Assembly (NCBI GenBank): GCA_903891475.1
Contig: CAITEP010000010.1
Span: forward strand, 124,001 to 188,000
Direction: 5' to 3'
DNA length: 64,000 nucleotides
Source: an uncultured Mucilaginibacter sp.
GTDB taxonomy: Bacteria; Bacteroidota; Bacteroidia; Sphingobacteriales; Sphingobacteriaceae
Translations under genes and position numbers: made by a program
The notes under the pieces: generated by a model
Told to the model about the DNA's origin: nothing
Seen by the model: only the letters and a program-made list of their open reading frames with translations
Databases searched by the model: none
Shown here: positions 33,555 through 42,820 of the stretch, piece by piece
Layout of the letters: each line of letters opens with the position of its first letter
Numbering within the stretch: the first letter of the stretch is position 1

Positions 33555-35699
33555 ATGTTGAAGAAAATTTATTTAGTAGTACTTATCGGTGCGGCCATTG
33601 CCTGTAAAGCTGCCCCTTCAAAGGCAATAAAAGTAATTGGCTCAAATGATATACAACCAAACGAGCAGCAAAGTATAGTTTGCAGAACGGTAGCAACTTT
33701 TATTTCCGACTATAACTATAAGAAAGTTCCAATTAATGATTCTATTTCGGGTGTTATATTAAATAGATATATCAAACTGCTTGACGAAGGGCATAATTAT
33801 TTTTTAGCCTCCGATGTAGCTGACTTTGAAAAGTACAGATATATATTAGATGATGATGTTAAAAACGGAAACCTAAATAATGTATTTTATATTTTCAACG
33901 TTTTTCAAAAACGATACATTGAAAACATTAAATATTGCTTATCAAAATTAAACGAGAATTTTGATTATAGTACCAATGAGGTTTACACTTTCGACAGGGA
34001 TAGCTTACCCTATATTTCAACAAGGGAAGAAATGGATAAGCTTTGGTACTTACACGTTAAATATGATTTTTTGAGCCTAAAACTTGCAAAAAACGATTTG
34101 GACAAAAATAGGGAGACCTTAAAAAAGCGGTACGAAAATTTACTTGAACAAACCAATAAGCTAAACAATCAGGACGTATTCCAAATTTTTATGGATGCAT
34201 TTACCAATGCCATCGACCCGCATACAAATTATTTTAATCCTTCAAACGCGGCTAATTTTAATATCGAAATGTCAAGGCAACTTGAAGGGATAGGCGCAGG
34301 TTTAAATACCGAGAATGAGTACATCATCATTAGGTCAATTGTACCGGGTGGGCCGGCCGACAAAAGCCGTCAAATTGGGGTTGAGGATAAAATAGTTGGT
34401 GTGGCACAAGGGAAAGAAGGGGAGTTTCAAAATGTAATAGGTTGGAGGGTAGAAAACGCCATAGCCTTGATTCGCGGTGCCAAAGGAACTATTGTTAGAT
34501 TAGAGATTATACCGAAAGGTAGTTCGACATCTAGTAAACCAAAAGTGGTTGAAATGGTGCGCGAAAAAATTATCCTAAAGGATGAATCTGCAAAAAAAGA
34601 AATTCGCACCTACAATAGCAATGGCAAGCAGGTTAAAATCGGCATCATTTCCCTGCCTGCATTTTATATTGATATTAATGATTACAGATCGGGAAACCCG
34701 AATTATAAAAGCACAACCCATGATGTAAAATTACTTTTGGATTCATTAAAAATGGAAAATGTTGATGGGGTAGTTATGGACTTGCGCGAAAATGGTGGTG
34801 GCTCATTAATGGAAGCAATTGAGTTAACAGGTTTGTTTATAAAGGATGGTCCTGTTGTGCAGGTTAGGGAAAGCAATAATAAAGTTGAAGTTGATAAGGA
34901 TGAGGATCCCTCTATAACTTATTCTGGTCCGCTGGCCGTCATTGTTGATCGTTTTAGTGCCTCTGCTACCGAAATATTTTCTGGTGCTATTCAGGATTAT
35001 GGACGAGGTATCATTGTTGGTACTCAAACCTATGGTAAAGGTACCGTACAAAATGCGATAGATTTAGACAAAGTGCTTAATCAATCCATTATCGAAAAGG
35101 CGAAAAGCTTAGTAACCACCAATGGTAAAGGAAAGTTAACAGGAAGCCAAAGCATATTTGGCCAATTAAATTTAACTATTGCCAAATTTTATCGCATTAC
35201 AGGAAACTCAACGCAGCATAAAGGCATTACCCCCGATATTGAATTTCCGTCTGTTATTCCTTTAGATAAATATGGCGAAGATACCGAACCTTCAGCATTA
35301 CCTTTTGATGTGATTGCTCCAACTACTTTTGTTAAAGCAGGTGAATTCTCAAATGTATTGCCTCAGCTTAAAAAGCAGCATGACGAACGAATGGCACAAA
35401 GTGAAAATTTTAGGTTGTTTATGAAAGAACTTGAAGATGGCAAAAAACATGAGAATGAAAAAAGCATCATCATAAACGAGGAACTTTTAAAAAGCCAACG
35501 AGAAGAAGAAGAAAAAAAGGCATTCGAAAATAATAATGCGCGAAGGAAGGCAATGGGGCTACCCGTTTTAAAGAAAGGTGAAACTAAACCAAGAAATGAA
35601 GACCTTGATTTTTTAAAGCTGGAAGCAGGTCAGATTTTGACAGACTATATAAGCTTGGATGATAAGGTAGTGAAAGCGGCTACCAAACAGCAGAAATAA
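33555..35699 (+). CDS. prc: Carboxy-terminal processing (tail-specific) protease, family S41
   Basis: A 714-residue protein from the ATG at 33555 (MLKKIYLVVLIGAAIACKAA), which gives a signal with lipobox AIAC; a longer frame from 33513 places extra residues before the signal. An N-terminal helical region runs to about 230, a PDZ domain near 240-325 (GAGLNTENEYIIIRSIVPGG), then the S41 core with the nucleophile serine in RFSASATEIFSGA near 475 and the lysine in TYGKGTVQ near 500. A basic coiled C-terminal tail of about 100 residues follows. It would degrade or trim envelope proteins by their C-termini. A strong terminator follows. Confidence 0.93.
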   Translation: MLKKIYLVVLIGAAIACKAAPSKAIKVIGSNDIQPNEQQSIVCRTVATFISDYNYKKVPINDSISGVILNRYIKLLDEGHNYFLASDVADFEKYRYILDDDVKNGNLNNVFYIFNVFQKRYIENIKYCLSKLNENFDYSTNEVYTFDRDSLPYISTREEMDKLWYLHVKYDFLSLKLAKNDLDKNRETLKKRYENLLEQTNKLNNQDVFQIFMDAFTNAIDPHTNYFNPSNAANFNIEMSRQLEGIGAGLNTENEYIIIRSIVPGGPADKSRQIGVEDKIVGVAQGKEGEFQNVIGWRVENAIALIRGAKGTIVRLEIIPKGSSTSSKPKVVEMVREKIILKDESAKKEIRTYNSNGKQVKIGIISLPAFYIDINDYRSGNPNYKSTTHDVKLLLDSLKMENVDGVVMDLRENGGGSLMEAIELTGLFIKDGPVVQVRESNNKVEVDKDEDPSITYSGPLAVIVDRFSASATEIFSGAIQDYGRGIIVGTQTYGKGTVQNAIDLDKVLNQSIIEKAKSLVTTNGKGKLTGSQSIFGQLNLTIAKFYRITGNSTQHKGITPDIEFPSVIPLDKYGEDTEPSALPFDVIAPTTFVKAGEFSNVLPQLKKQHDERMAQSENFRLFMKELEDGKKHENEKSIIINEELLKSQREEEEKKAFENNNARRKAMGLPVLKKGETKPRNEDLDFLKLEAGQILTDYISLDDKVVKAATKQQK

Positions 35700-35704
35700 T
35701 AACA

Positions 35705-35737
35705 AACAAAAAATCCCTTCATCAGGGATTTTTTGTT
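35705..35737 (+). terminator. Intrinsic terminator after the S41 protease gene
   Basis: Stem of 14 pairs (35705-35718 with 35724-35737) around a 5-base loop TCATC. The run of six A on one side and six T on the other makes it usable in both directions. It begins six bases after the protease stop. Confidence 0.9.
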
Positions 35738-35764
35738 AAATAGAAAAGGAAAAAATTTTTAGCA

Positions 35765-36511
35765 ATGGGGTATTATATTGTTAGCGGTGCCGGTAGTGGT
35801 ATAGGAAGAGCAATAGCTCGAAAAATTAGCAGCAACGGGCATAATTTGATTATAATAGGCCGCAATCTGAATAAATTAGAAGAAACAATAGCTTTGCTAA
35901 ACAAGGGGAACCATTTGTGTTTCGCTGCAGATGTTGCCGATAGCACTAGCCTGAAAACAGTAATTAATAAACTGGAAGGGATTGAACTAAATGGCATCAT
36001 CGCGAATGCTGGCGTTGGTGGCGAAAATTATTGGGGAGCTGATGACCGATGGAATGAAATTGTAAACACCAATTTAACGGGCACCTATAACTTTGTAAAC
36101 ACATTTCTACCCAATTTAAAAACCGGAATAGAGACAAAACATATCATCATCACATCATCTGTTTTAGCGAGATTAGGGGTTGCTAATTATTCGGCCTATT
36201 GCGCGTCAAAAGCCGGTTTGCTAGGTTTAATGCGCTCATGGGCCGTACAATATGCCCCTACGAATATTTTAGTAAATGCCATTTGTCCCGGTTGGGTTGA
36301 TACCGATATGGCAAACCAGGGGTTACAAGGCATAGCAGATAATATTGGTATCACTAAACAAGAGTTTTACAACATAGCCATGAAAAGCGTACCACTGGCA
36401 CGAATGAGTAAACCCGAAGAAATTGCAGATTTGGTTGACTATCTTTTAAATCAAAACTCCATAACAGGGCAAACAATTGACATTAATTGCGGCTCAATAA
36501 TGAATAGCTAG
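35765..36511 (+). CDS. SDR family oxidoreductase
   Basis: A 248-residue classical short-chain dehydrogenase. The cofactor site SGAGSGIGRAIARKI is at 6-20, NAGVG near 80 and the catalytic Ser/Tyr/Lys in ITSSVLARLG and YSAYCASKAG near 125-150. CPGWVDTDMANQG follows near 178 and the C-terminus ends GQTIDINCGSIM. The basic residue in the region after strand 2 (GRNLNKLEE) suggests NADPH. The substrate cannot be predicted. The stop lies one base from the stop of the convergent glycosidase gene. Confidence 0.92.
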   Translation: MGYYIVSGAGSGIGRAIARKISSNGHNLIIIGRNLNKLEETIALLNKGNHLCFAADVADSTSLKTVINKLEGIELNGIIANAGVGGENYWGADDRWNEIVNTNLTGTYNFVNTFLPNLKTGIETKHIIITSSVLARLGVANYSAYCASKAGLLGLMRSWAVQYAPTNILVNAICPGWVDTDMANQGLQGIADNIGITKQEFYNIAMKSVPLARMSKPEEIADLVDYLLNQNSITGQTIDINCGSIMNS

Positions 36512-36512
36512 C

Positions 36513-38057
36513 CTATTGAAGTCCTACTTCTACAACTGTTGAAGGAAGGCTTTCATTTTTCATCCTATCCAAAGCGGTAACTATATATACGTATTTTTTA
36601 CCTGTTTCGGCTGTTTTATCTTGATAATTGGTACTATTGTTATATTGGATATGCAAAATATATTTTGGGTTATTTAAATCAACCATTTCATCATGGTTGA
36701 AGCGGTAAACAACATAACCATAAGCTGTTTCGTTATCAATAGCTAATGCCGGGGTCTCCCAGTTTAGTAAAATGCCGCCTTGAATTATGCTTGCTACTAA
36801 TTTAGCTGGAGGGTTAGGTGGAATCGAGTCGCGCCAGCGCATAGTCGGGGGTAAGGCGGGGTTTTTATAGTAGGTTTCTTTCAAGGAGTCTGTAAAACCT
36901 AAAGGATTATTTAATAATGATCTTGAACTAAAATATACACTCCCTGCTACGTTTTGGTTATTACGCAGGTATTTTATTTGATTTGGCATTTGAGCCGCAT
37001 CTTTAAACTTAATATTTTTTCGCTCATTTATACGGTAAGCAGCCATACCTATATACAACTGCCTGTCGAATTTGTTTTCGCTCCACCAATCCATTAATTT
37101 ATTAAATGGACAGTTAGCGTCATCAATGGGCCAATATATTTGCGGGTTGATATAATCAATCCAACCCTCTTTTACCCATTTGCGCGAATCGGCAAAAAGT
37201 TCATAATAGGAAGAGCCTCCTGTAGTTTCAGAACCCTCCGGGTTTTGGTATTTGTTTGCCCACACCCCAAATGGACTTATCCCAAATTTTATACAAGGCT
37301 TGTGTTTATGTATGCTATCGCTCAAGGCTTTTATAAGCAAATCAACATTGTTTCGCCGCCAGTCTTTCAAATCATTAAATCCGGCACCGTATTTTTTAAA
37401 GGTAAGTAAGTCGTTTATGCGTTGACCTTTTATTTGGTAAGGATAAAAATAATCATCCAAATGCACGCCATCAATATCGTAGTTATCAACAACATCTAAA
37501 AAAACACGAACTATATATTCGCGCACTTCGGGAATCCCCGGATTAAACAATTTAATACCCCCGTAGGTAAAAAACCATTTGGGTTTTGTTTTAGTAATAT
37601 GTGTAGGGCTTAACTCCGCGAATTTATTGTTGGTGGATGCCCTGTAAGGGTTAAACCATGCATGAAGTTCCATACCTCGTTTATGGGCTTCTTCAATGGC
37701 AAACTCTAGCGGGTCGTATGCAGGGTATGGTGCAATGCCTTGCCTTCCGGTAAGCCATTTTGACCACGGTTCCCTGCTTTTTAGGTATAAGGCATCGGCG
37801 GCTGGTCTAATTTGAAGCATAATGGCATTAATGCCCGCTTTTTGATGCGCGTCCAGCATTTCGGTTAGCTCCTTTTTTTGTTGTGTAACGCTTAAGCCCG
37901 GACTACTCGGCCAATCAATATTTTCAACCGAGGCCATCCAAATCCCCCTAAACTCACGTTTTGGGCTGGTTTTTTCCGCAAATCCGAAATTTTTAGGCTG
38001 TGCTTGGGAAGTTAAAACAAAAAAATAAACAACACACAGAAAAATGATTAACCGCAT
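36513..38057 (-). CDS. Secreted family 10-like glycosylhydrolase (GHL10) with fibronectin type III-like tail
   Basis: A 514-residue protein with a signal peptide (MRLIIFLCVVYFFVLTSQAQ). FRGIWMASVENIDWPSSPG near 36-54 and the TIM-barrel segments ELHAWFNPYRAS near 147 and DGVHLDDYFYPYQ near 200 are the landmarks of the GHL10/DUF187 family. Aspartates of the last segment are likely catalytic. From about 415 a beta-sandwich like fibronectin type III follows (PPNPPAKLVASIIQGG then KKYVYIVTALDRMKN). It acts in the periplasm or outside, perhaps on cell-wall glycans or other polysaccharides. Confidence 0.88.
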   Translation of the reverse strand: MRLIIFLCVVYFFVLTSQAQPKNFGFAEKTSPKREFRGIWMASVENIDWPSSPGLSVTQQKKELTEMLDAHQKAGINAIMLQIRPAADALYLKSREPWSKWLTGRQGIAPYPAYDPLEFAIEEAHKRGMELHAWFNPYRASTNNKFAELSPTHITKTKPKWFFTYGGIKLFNPGIPEVREYIVRVFLDVVDNYDIDGVHLDDYFYPYQIKGQRINDLLTFKKYGAGFNDLKDWRRNNVDLLIKALSDSIHKHKPCIKFGISPFGVWANKYQNPEGSETTGGSSYYELFADSRKWVKEGWIDYINPQIYWPIDDANCPFNKLMDWWSENKFDRQLYIGMAAYRINERKNIKFKDAAQMPNQIKYLRNNQNVAGSVYFSSRSLLNNPLGFTDSLKETYYKNPALPPTMRWRDSIPPNPPAKLVASIIQGGILLNWETPALAIDNETAYGYVVYRFNHDEMVDLNNPKYILHIQYNNSTNYQDKTAETGKKYVYIVTALDRMKNESLPSTVVEVGLQ

Positions 38058-38313
38058 AGCACTAATTATTAAAAGCTACAAAGATAGGAACATAGCATTG
38101 GATGCCTGTAAAAACAATGAATTTTTATTTTGTGCTTATAATTGCTAGCTTTAACACCTTTATGCGCAAGCACCATATTACGATGTTGATTTTTTCATGT
38201 AAAAATTTTTAAGCAACAACATTTCTATAATTATGGAGTTAAATAAGATGTAAAACAAACCAAAGCAGCTAAAACATATAAACAAGAGTGGTTATTTAAG
38301 TAAAAACAAAACA

Positions 38314-39219
38314 ATGGAAACAAATTCGCAGAATAAGAATCAATGGGTAACATATGCGCTAATAGCACTGGTACTAGCCTTGGTTATTTCAAACATTTAT
38401 TTTATTAGGCAGGTAAATCAACTTCAGCCTAAAGTGACCACCTTAAGCGAAGAAAAGGTTAAAATGAAATCAGAAGCGGACAGTCTTGAGGCTCAAATTG
38501 AACAAGTAACCGAAGGAAAAATAAAGCAATCTGCACAGATGCTAGCTATAAACGATTCATTAAAAGCTAAAATCAGTGTTTTGCAGGTTAAACTGAAAAA
38601 AGGTCATTTAACAGCGGTTGAGTTGGCAAAGGTGAAACTTGAACTGGCTGAATTAAAGGAAAATGTAAAAAGCTACATTGCCCAAATAGATGTATTGAAG
38701 AAGAAAAACGACTCCTTAAAAACAGTTAGTGATACCCTAAAAAGTAATCTTGCTGTTGTTAATAATAAGGCAGCTAATTTGGAAAAGTCAAACCAAGAGT
38801 TGGATAATAAGGTAAAAATTGGAGCTGCCCTAAAATTGGCTACGGCGAGCGTTACACCATATAAAATTAGAAAGAGCGGCAAAGAAATAGTAGACGATTA
38901 TGCCCCCAAAGTGAAAAAGATAAAAATCAATTTTACTTTGGCAATTAACGCGCTTGCAAAAATTGGTTTGCATGATATTTTTGCACAGGTAATTGACCCA
39001 TCGGGCAACGTGATGAAAGCGAGCGATACCGCTCCGTTTACTGCCGATGGAAAAGAATTGCAATCAACCATTCGCACCTCCATTGACTTTAAGGATGACG
39101 GAAGTGTTTATACCTTAACATGGTTAAACGCCACAACCATGGCACCCGGTATTTATACTGTAGTGTTTTTTGCCGATGGTTATACCATGGGTAAAACAAC
39201 CTTTGAATTAAAGAAATAA
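38314..39219 (+). CDS. Membrane-anchored coiled-coil protein of unknown function
   Basis: A 301-residue protein. One membrane segment (WVTYALIALVLALVISNIYF, near 11-30) is followed by a coiled coil of about 130 residues (SLEAQIEQ then LKKKNDSLKTVSDTLKSNL). The globular C-terminal region of about 130 residues is beta-rich (NFTLAINALAKIGLHDIFAQ and SIDFKDDGSVYTLTWL). With the N-terminus inside, the coiled coil and globular part would lie in the periplasm. No family name is known to me. It is a single gene with its own terminator. Confidence 0.75.
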   Translation: METNSQNKNQWVTYALIALVLALVISNIYFIRQVNQLQPKVTTLSEEKVKMKSEADSLEAQIEQVTEGKIKQSAQMLAINDSLKAKISVLQVKLKKGHLTAVELAKVKLELAELKENVKSYIAQIDVLKKKNDSLKTVSDTLKSNLAVVNNKAANLEKSNQELDNKVKIGAALKLATASVTPYKIRKSGKEIVDDYAPKVKKIKINFTLAINALAKIGLHDIFAQVIDPSGNVMKASDTAPFTADGKELQSTIRTSIDFKDDGSVYTLTWLNATTMAPGIYTVVFFADGYTMGKTTFELKK

Positions 39220-39234
39220 GAAAACCGATTAATT

Positions 39235-39278
39235 AAAAAATCCCCGGTTACTTTAAAAAGTAGACGGGGATTTTTTTT
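39235..39278 (+). terminator. Intrinsic terminator after the coiled-coil gene
   Basis: Stem AAAAAATCCCCG (39235-39246) pairs with CGGGGATTTTTT (from 39265), with a further small stem TACTTT/AAGTA inside the loop. A run of eight T ends it at 39278. Confidence 0.9.
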
Positions 39279-39320
39279 GTATGTAGATATTCAATAGATT
39301 AAGAGCCAGTGCCGTTTAAT

Positions 39321-39887
39321 TTAAGGCTTTTTCTTGGTTGTAACTATTATTACCCCATACTTGGCGCGTTTGCCATAAATTTTCGTAACCGAATCGTTCT
39401 TTAAAACATCAATCCTTAAAATGTCCTGAGGATTAATCTTATTAAGTTTTTTTGATGAAGCTATTTTGCCGTCAATAATATAAAGTGGCGGATTTGTTTT
39501 TGACGCGCCACCTATTCTGATATTTTGTTTATCGGTATTTTGTGCTTTTGAAGCGGTATGGGTGTTTTCCCTTATTTGTTTTGAAGAATCTGATTGCGCG
39601 AAAACAACCTGATGTAAACTTGAAAGTCCTAATGCTAAAAGCGACACCGACACCCAACGCTTAAAACCATACCTACTAGGTGTAATATTAATTTGCCCAT
39701 AATTAAACGCGCCGCATATTTCGGTGTTGATACCAAATTCATTTAAAACCCGCTCTTCACTCATCTGCCTAAAATCATGCACTTTTTTATTACAGCTTTT
39801 ACAAAACCAACCACCCTCACATGGTACTAACGCATCAATTGTTTTATTACAGGGTGAACTTAATGCGATGTTTTTTAGCTGTTCCAT
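39321..39887 (-). CDS. Cys-rich, membrane-anchored protein with TonB-receptor plug-like domain
   Basis: A 188-residue protein with an unusual order of parts. Residues 10-60 hold cysteines at 13, 23, 29, 32 and 58, with FCKSCNKKVHDF as a zinc-ribbon-like knuckle. A membrane segment follows near 76-97 (WVSVSLLALGLSSLHQVVFA). The C-terminal part, about 130-186, has PPLYIIDGKI, NPQDILRIDVLKNDSVTKIY and YGVIIVTTKK, which is the plug-domain motif of SusC/TonB receptors; the barrel is absent. The cysteine part would be in the cytoplasm and the plug in the periplasm. Function unknown; a sensor or adaptor is possible. Confidence 0.75.
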   Translation of the reverse strand: MEQLKNIALSSPCNKTIDALVPCEGGWFCKSCNKKVHDFRQMSEERVLNEFGINTEICGAFNYGQINITPSRYGFKRWVSVSLLALGLSSLHQVVFAQSDSSKQIRENTHTASKAQNTDKQNIRIGGASKTNPPLYIIDGKIASSKKLNKINPQDILRIDVLKNDSVTKIYGKRAKYGVIIVTTKKKP

Positions 39888-40137
39888 ATTTTAAGGTAAT
39901 TAGTATTAAAGAAGTGGTATTAATTTTAGGTTGAAAATAAAAAACGACTAGTTTAAAAAGCCGTAATTTATTAAAACGCACAAAGTCGGTTTTTAGTTTA
40001 TAAAAAACAAAATTATTTTCAGTCCGTTTTTATTGAATCAAGATAGATATAAAACACATTTTTAATTTGGCATATTTGTATAAAATTTTCTATTTAAAAA
40101 AACTCAGCGATATTTGCATTCAAACCAAAAACTCACA

Positions 40138-40359
40138 ATGAAAATATTAAATAAAAACATGAGTAAATATACCCTCACCTATTTACTTACCCTTGTGTTG
40201 CTTGCAACTGCTTTTGTTATCTTTGTATGGAGCGACTATGATAGCACCGCCCATCATCTATCAAATAAAGTTATCATCTATTTCTTTTTTGTTGTTTTTT
40301 ATGGAGTAATAGCCACCAATAGGTTTTATAAATATAAAAAACAAGATACTAGATTTTAA
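40138..40359 (+). CDS. Small membrane protein, two transmembrane segments
   Basis: A 73-residue protein from the ATG at 40138; a TTG start eight codons upstream is possible but unlikely. Two hydrophobic segments, near 13-31 (YLLTLVLLATAFVIFV) and 45-60 (IIYFFFVVFYGVIA), are joined by an acidic loop with WSDYDS. The tail is basic (RFYKYKKQ), so the C-terminus is probably cytoplasmic. No family recognised. Confidence 0.55.
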   Translation: MKILNKNMSKYTLTYLLTLVLLATAFVIFVWSDYDSTAHHLSNKVIIYFFFVVFYGVIATNRFYKYKKQDTRF

Positions 40360-40460
40360 TTCAATTTACTAAAATATAACACAGCTAAAAAAGGCTAAGA
40401 AATGTCCTAAAAAGCATACGAACAATATTGTTTTATGTATATTGCACGAAATTGTGTGGC

Positions 40461-40649
40461 ATGTATTTTGAAGTAGATGAAGTTATTAATGTAAAAGAAT
40501 CAGATTTGAATATTCCGGGAGAATACATGATTATTGGCTTTTTTAACAGTAGCAATGATTGTTTTTATAGCATCCGCCATTTACAAACAGGGAAAGTAGT
40601 AGTAAGAAGTATAAAAGACATTGAAATAGAAAAAACTAACAATACCTAG
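40461..40649 (+). CDS. Small protein of unknown function (62 residues)
   Basis: From the ATG at 40461 the protein is MYFEVDEVINVKESDL and so on, 62 residues, acidic and beta-rich, ending IKDIEIEKTNNT. A longer frame from a TTG at 40428 is less likely. It has no membrane segment or known motif. A hairpin downstream at 40678-40710 may end its transcript. Confidence 0.45.
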   Translation: MYFEVDEVINVKESDLNIPGEYMIIGFFNSSNDCFYSIRHLQTGKVVVRSIKDIEIEKTNNT

Positions 40650-40677
40650 AAACGCGCCAGAAAAACAGAAAAGATTT

Positions 40678-40710
40678 AGCAAGCCCATTACCCAAAGTGA
40701 TGGGCTTGCT
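40678..40710. terminator. Bidirectional hairpin between the small protein gene and fabD
   Basis: Fourteen-pair stem (one G-T pair) from 40678 to 40691 with 40697 to 40710, and a 5-base loop. Flanks are A/T-rich without a long T-run on either side. It lies between two convergent genes and probably serves both. Confidence 0.6.
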
Positions 40711-40718
40711 TTATAATA

Positions 40719-41600
40719 TTATACAACAGCACTCTCGGTTGGGATACTCCTATCCACTTTTTTTACCAAGCCTTGCAAAACATTTCCAGGACCAACTTCG
40801 GTAAAAGATGTTGCACCATCTTCCAGCATATGCATTACAGTTTGTGTCCACCTAACGGGGCCGGTTAACTGGGCAATCAGGTTATGCTTTATTAAAGTTG
40901 GGTCGGTATAAGCTTTGGCATCAATATTTTGATAAATGGGGCATATTGGCGCATTGATAATCGTATGCGTAATGGCATGTTCTAACTCAACCCGTGCCGA
41001 TTCCATTAGGGGGGAGTGAAATGCACCACCTACATTTAGCTTCAAGGCTCTTTTTGCTCCGGCGGCGGTCATCAATTCGCAAGCCTTATCAACCCCTGCT
41101 ATGGTGCCAGATATAACAATTTGACCGGGACAATTGTAATTGGCTGCGACCACCACATCGCTTACGCGTTGGCAAATATCTTCTACTGTAAAATCATCTA
41201 AGCCTAAAATGGCAGCCATGGTAGAGGGTTGCAGCTCACAGGCTTTTTGCATAGCATTGGCGCGCGCAGCCACCAAACGCAAACCGTCCTGAAACGATAA
41301 TGCCCCTGCCGAAACCAGAGCCGAAAATTCACCTAAGGAGTGCCCAGCAACCATTTCGGGTTTAAAGCCATCGCCTAAGGCTTTGGCTAATATGACTGAA
41401 TGCAAAAAGATAGCTGGTTGGGTAACATTGGTTTGTTTTAAATCCTCATCCGTACCGTTAAACATTAAATCGGTAATCCTAAAACCAAGTATTTCGTTGG
41501 CTTCTTCAAACAACATGCGGGTAGCGTCTGATAATTCGTACAAGGATTTACCCATACCCACAAACTGGGCACCCTGACCTGGGAATATATATGCTTTCAA
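40719..41600 (-). CDS. fabD: Malonyl-CoA:ACP transacylase
   Basis: A 293-residue protein. FPGQGAQFVGMG at 6-17 is the family start, the catalytic Ser88 is in VAGHSLGEFSAL, and the partner histidine is in GGAFHSPLMESA near 195. QPAIF near 61 carries the conserved Gln. It loads malonyl groups onto acyl carrier protein to start fatty-acid elongation. Other fab genes are not adjacent. folE lies 77 bases upstream on the same strand. Confidence 0.96.
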   Translation of the reverse strand: MKAYIFPGQGAQFVGMGKSLYELSDATRMLFEEANEILGFRITDLMFNGTDEDLKQTNVTQPAIFLHSVILAKALGDGFKPEMVAGHSLGEFSALVSAGALSFQDGLRLVAARANAMQKACELQPSTMAAILGLDDFTVEDICQRVSDVVVAANYNCPGQIVISGTIAGVDKACELMTAAGAKRALKLNVGGAFHSPLMESARVELEHAITHTIINAPICPIYQNIDAKAYTDPTLIKHNLIAQLTGPVRWTQTVMHMLEDGATSFTEVGPGNVLQGLVKKVDRSIPTESAVV

Positions 41601-41677
41601 TTTAAATTAGTTTTATTTGAATGATTATTCAATGGTACAAAAAAAAGTAAAAGTTGAGAAATAAAAAATGCGGACTC

Positions 41678-42316
41678 TTAACTTAATTTCGATGCTATTA
41701 AATTTAAAAACTCGGTACGTGTTTTTTCCTCCAAAAACTCGCCTGTAAAGGCCGAGGTGGTGGTAACCGAGTTTTGTTTTTGTACGCCACGCATACTCAT
41801 GCAAAGGTGACGGCATTCCATCACTACCCCAACACCCAGCGGAGCAAGGTTTTCTTGCAAGCAATCACGTATCTCATTGGTTAGTCTTTCTTGTACTTGC
41901 AAACGGCGCGAAAAAACATCAACTATCCTAGGTATTTTACTCAAGCCAACCACTTTGCCGTTTGGAATATAAGCCACGTGGGCTTTACCGAAAAAGGGAA
42001 GCATATGGTGCTCACACATAGAGTATACCTCTATGTCTTTCACTATCACCATCTGACTATACTCTTCGGTAAACAAGGCCGATTGTATAATCTCTTTCGC
42101 ATTCAAAGCATAGCCTTGTGTTAAATACAACAGCGCTTTTGATACACGTTCTGGAGTTTTTAACAGGCCCTCTCTTTCGGGGTCTTCGCCAATTTGTTTT
42201 AAAACCTCTTTATAATGGGCGGATAAGTTTTCAATAATGGCAGGGTTATACCTATCAATTTTTGTATAGGCTTCATCGTCATCATCAATAAAATTGTTGG
42301 TTTTTTCTGTTGCCAT
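41678..42316 (-). CDS. folE: GTP cyclohydrolase I
   Basis: A 212-residue protein. Zinc ligands appear in [19 protein letters not shown] near 100 and in [11 protein letters not shown] near 170; the order CxxH, then Cys, is typical of type [17 protein letters not shown] near 50 is the conserved N-terminal helix. It converts GTP to 7,8-dihydroneopterin triphosphate, the start of folate and queuosine synthesis. queD lies eight bases upstream in the same operon, so the product can go straight to queuosine. Confidence 0.96.
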   Translation of the reverse strand: MATEKTNNFIDDDDEAYTKIDRYNPAIIENLSAHYKEVLKQIGEDPEREGLLKTPERVSKALLYLTQGYALNAKEIIQSALFTEEYSQMVIVKDIEVYSMCEHHMLPFFGKAHVAYIPNGKVVGLSKIPRIVDVFSRRLQVQERLTNEIRDCLQENLAPLGVGVVMECRHLCMSMRGVQKQNSVTTTSAFTGEFLEEKTRTEFLNLIASKLS

Positions 42317-42324
42317 AATGCTAG

Positions 42325-42744
42325 TTAATTACCAAAGTATTCGGCAAAATTATTTTCGGTTTCGTAAAGTTTTACGGAGTGTAAGTAAACCCCTTCGTTT
42401 TCTTCAATCGGTGCTTTTAACTGATTAAAAATCTCGATACAAAGCAACTCGGTCGATGCCATTTTGCCTGCCATAAAATCAACATCTTTATTGATGTTTT
42501 TATGGTCGAGCTTTTCAATTACATAATCATTAATAATTACTTTCAAGTCCTTTAAATCCATGAGGTAGCCGGTGGCAAAAGTAATTTCGCCTTTTACGGT
42601 CACAAACAAATCGTAATTATGCCCATGCCAGTTGGGGTTAGCGCATTTACCAAAAACTTCCTTGTTTTTTTCTTCGCTCCACTCCTCGCGATACATGCGG
42701 TGGGCGGCGTTAAAGTGCTCTTTTCGTGTAATATAAATCATCAT
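42325..42744 (-). CDS. queD: 6-carboxytetrahydropterin synthase
   Basis: A 139-residue protein started at the ATG pair at 42739-42744 ([16 protein letters not shown]); a longer frame adds a hydrophobic tail foreign to the family. Zinc histidines are in HFNAAHR near 10-16 and WHGHNYDL near 39-46, and the catalytic Cys is in [10 protein letters not shown]. It makes 6-carboxytetrahydropterin from the product of FolE in queuosine synthesis. A box TATATTTG at 42759-42766 on the minus strand fits the -7 consensus just upstream. Confidence 0.94.
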   Translation of the reverse strand: MMIYITRKEHFNAAHRMYREEWSEEKNKEVFGKCANPNWHGHNYDLFVTVKGEITFATGYLMDLKDLKVIINDYVIEKLDHKNINKDVDFMAGKMASTELLCIEIFNQLKAPIEENEGVYLHSVKLYETENNFAEYFGN

Positions 42745-42820
42745 AATAAATATTGCTGCAAATATACAAAACAAAAACAGGGCATATGTTTTATCTTAGT
42801 AGTGAAATAATATCAACAAA

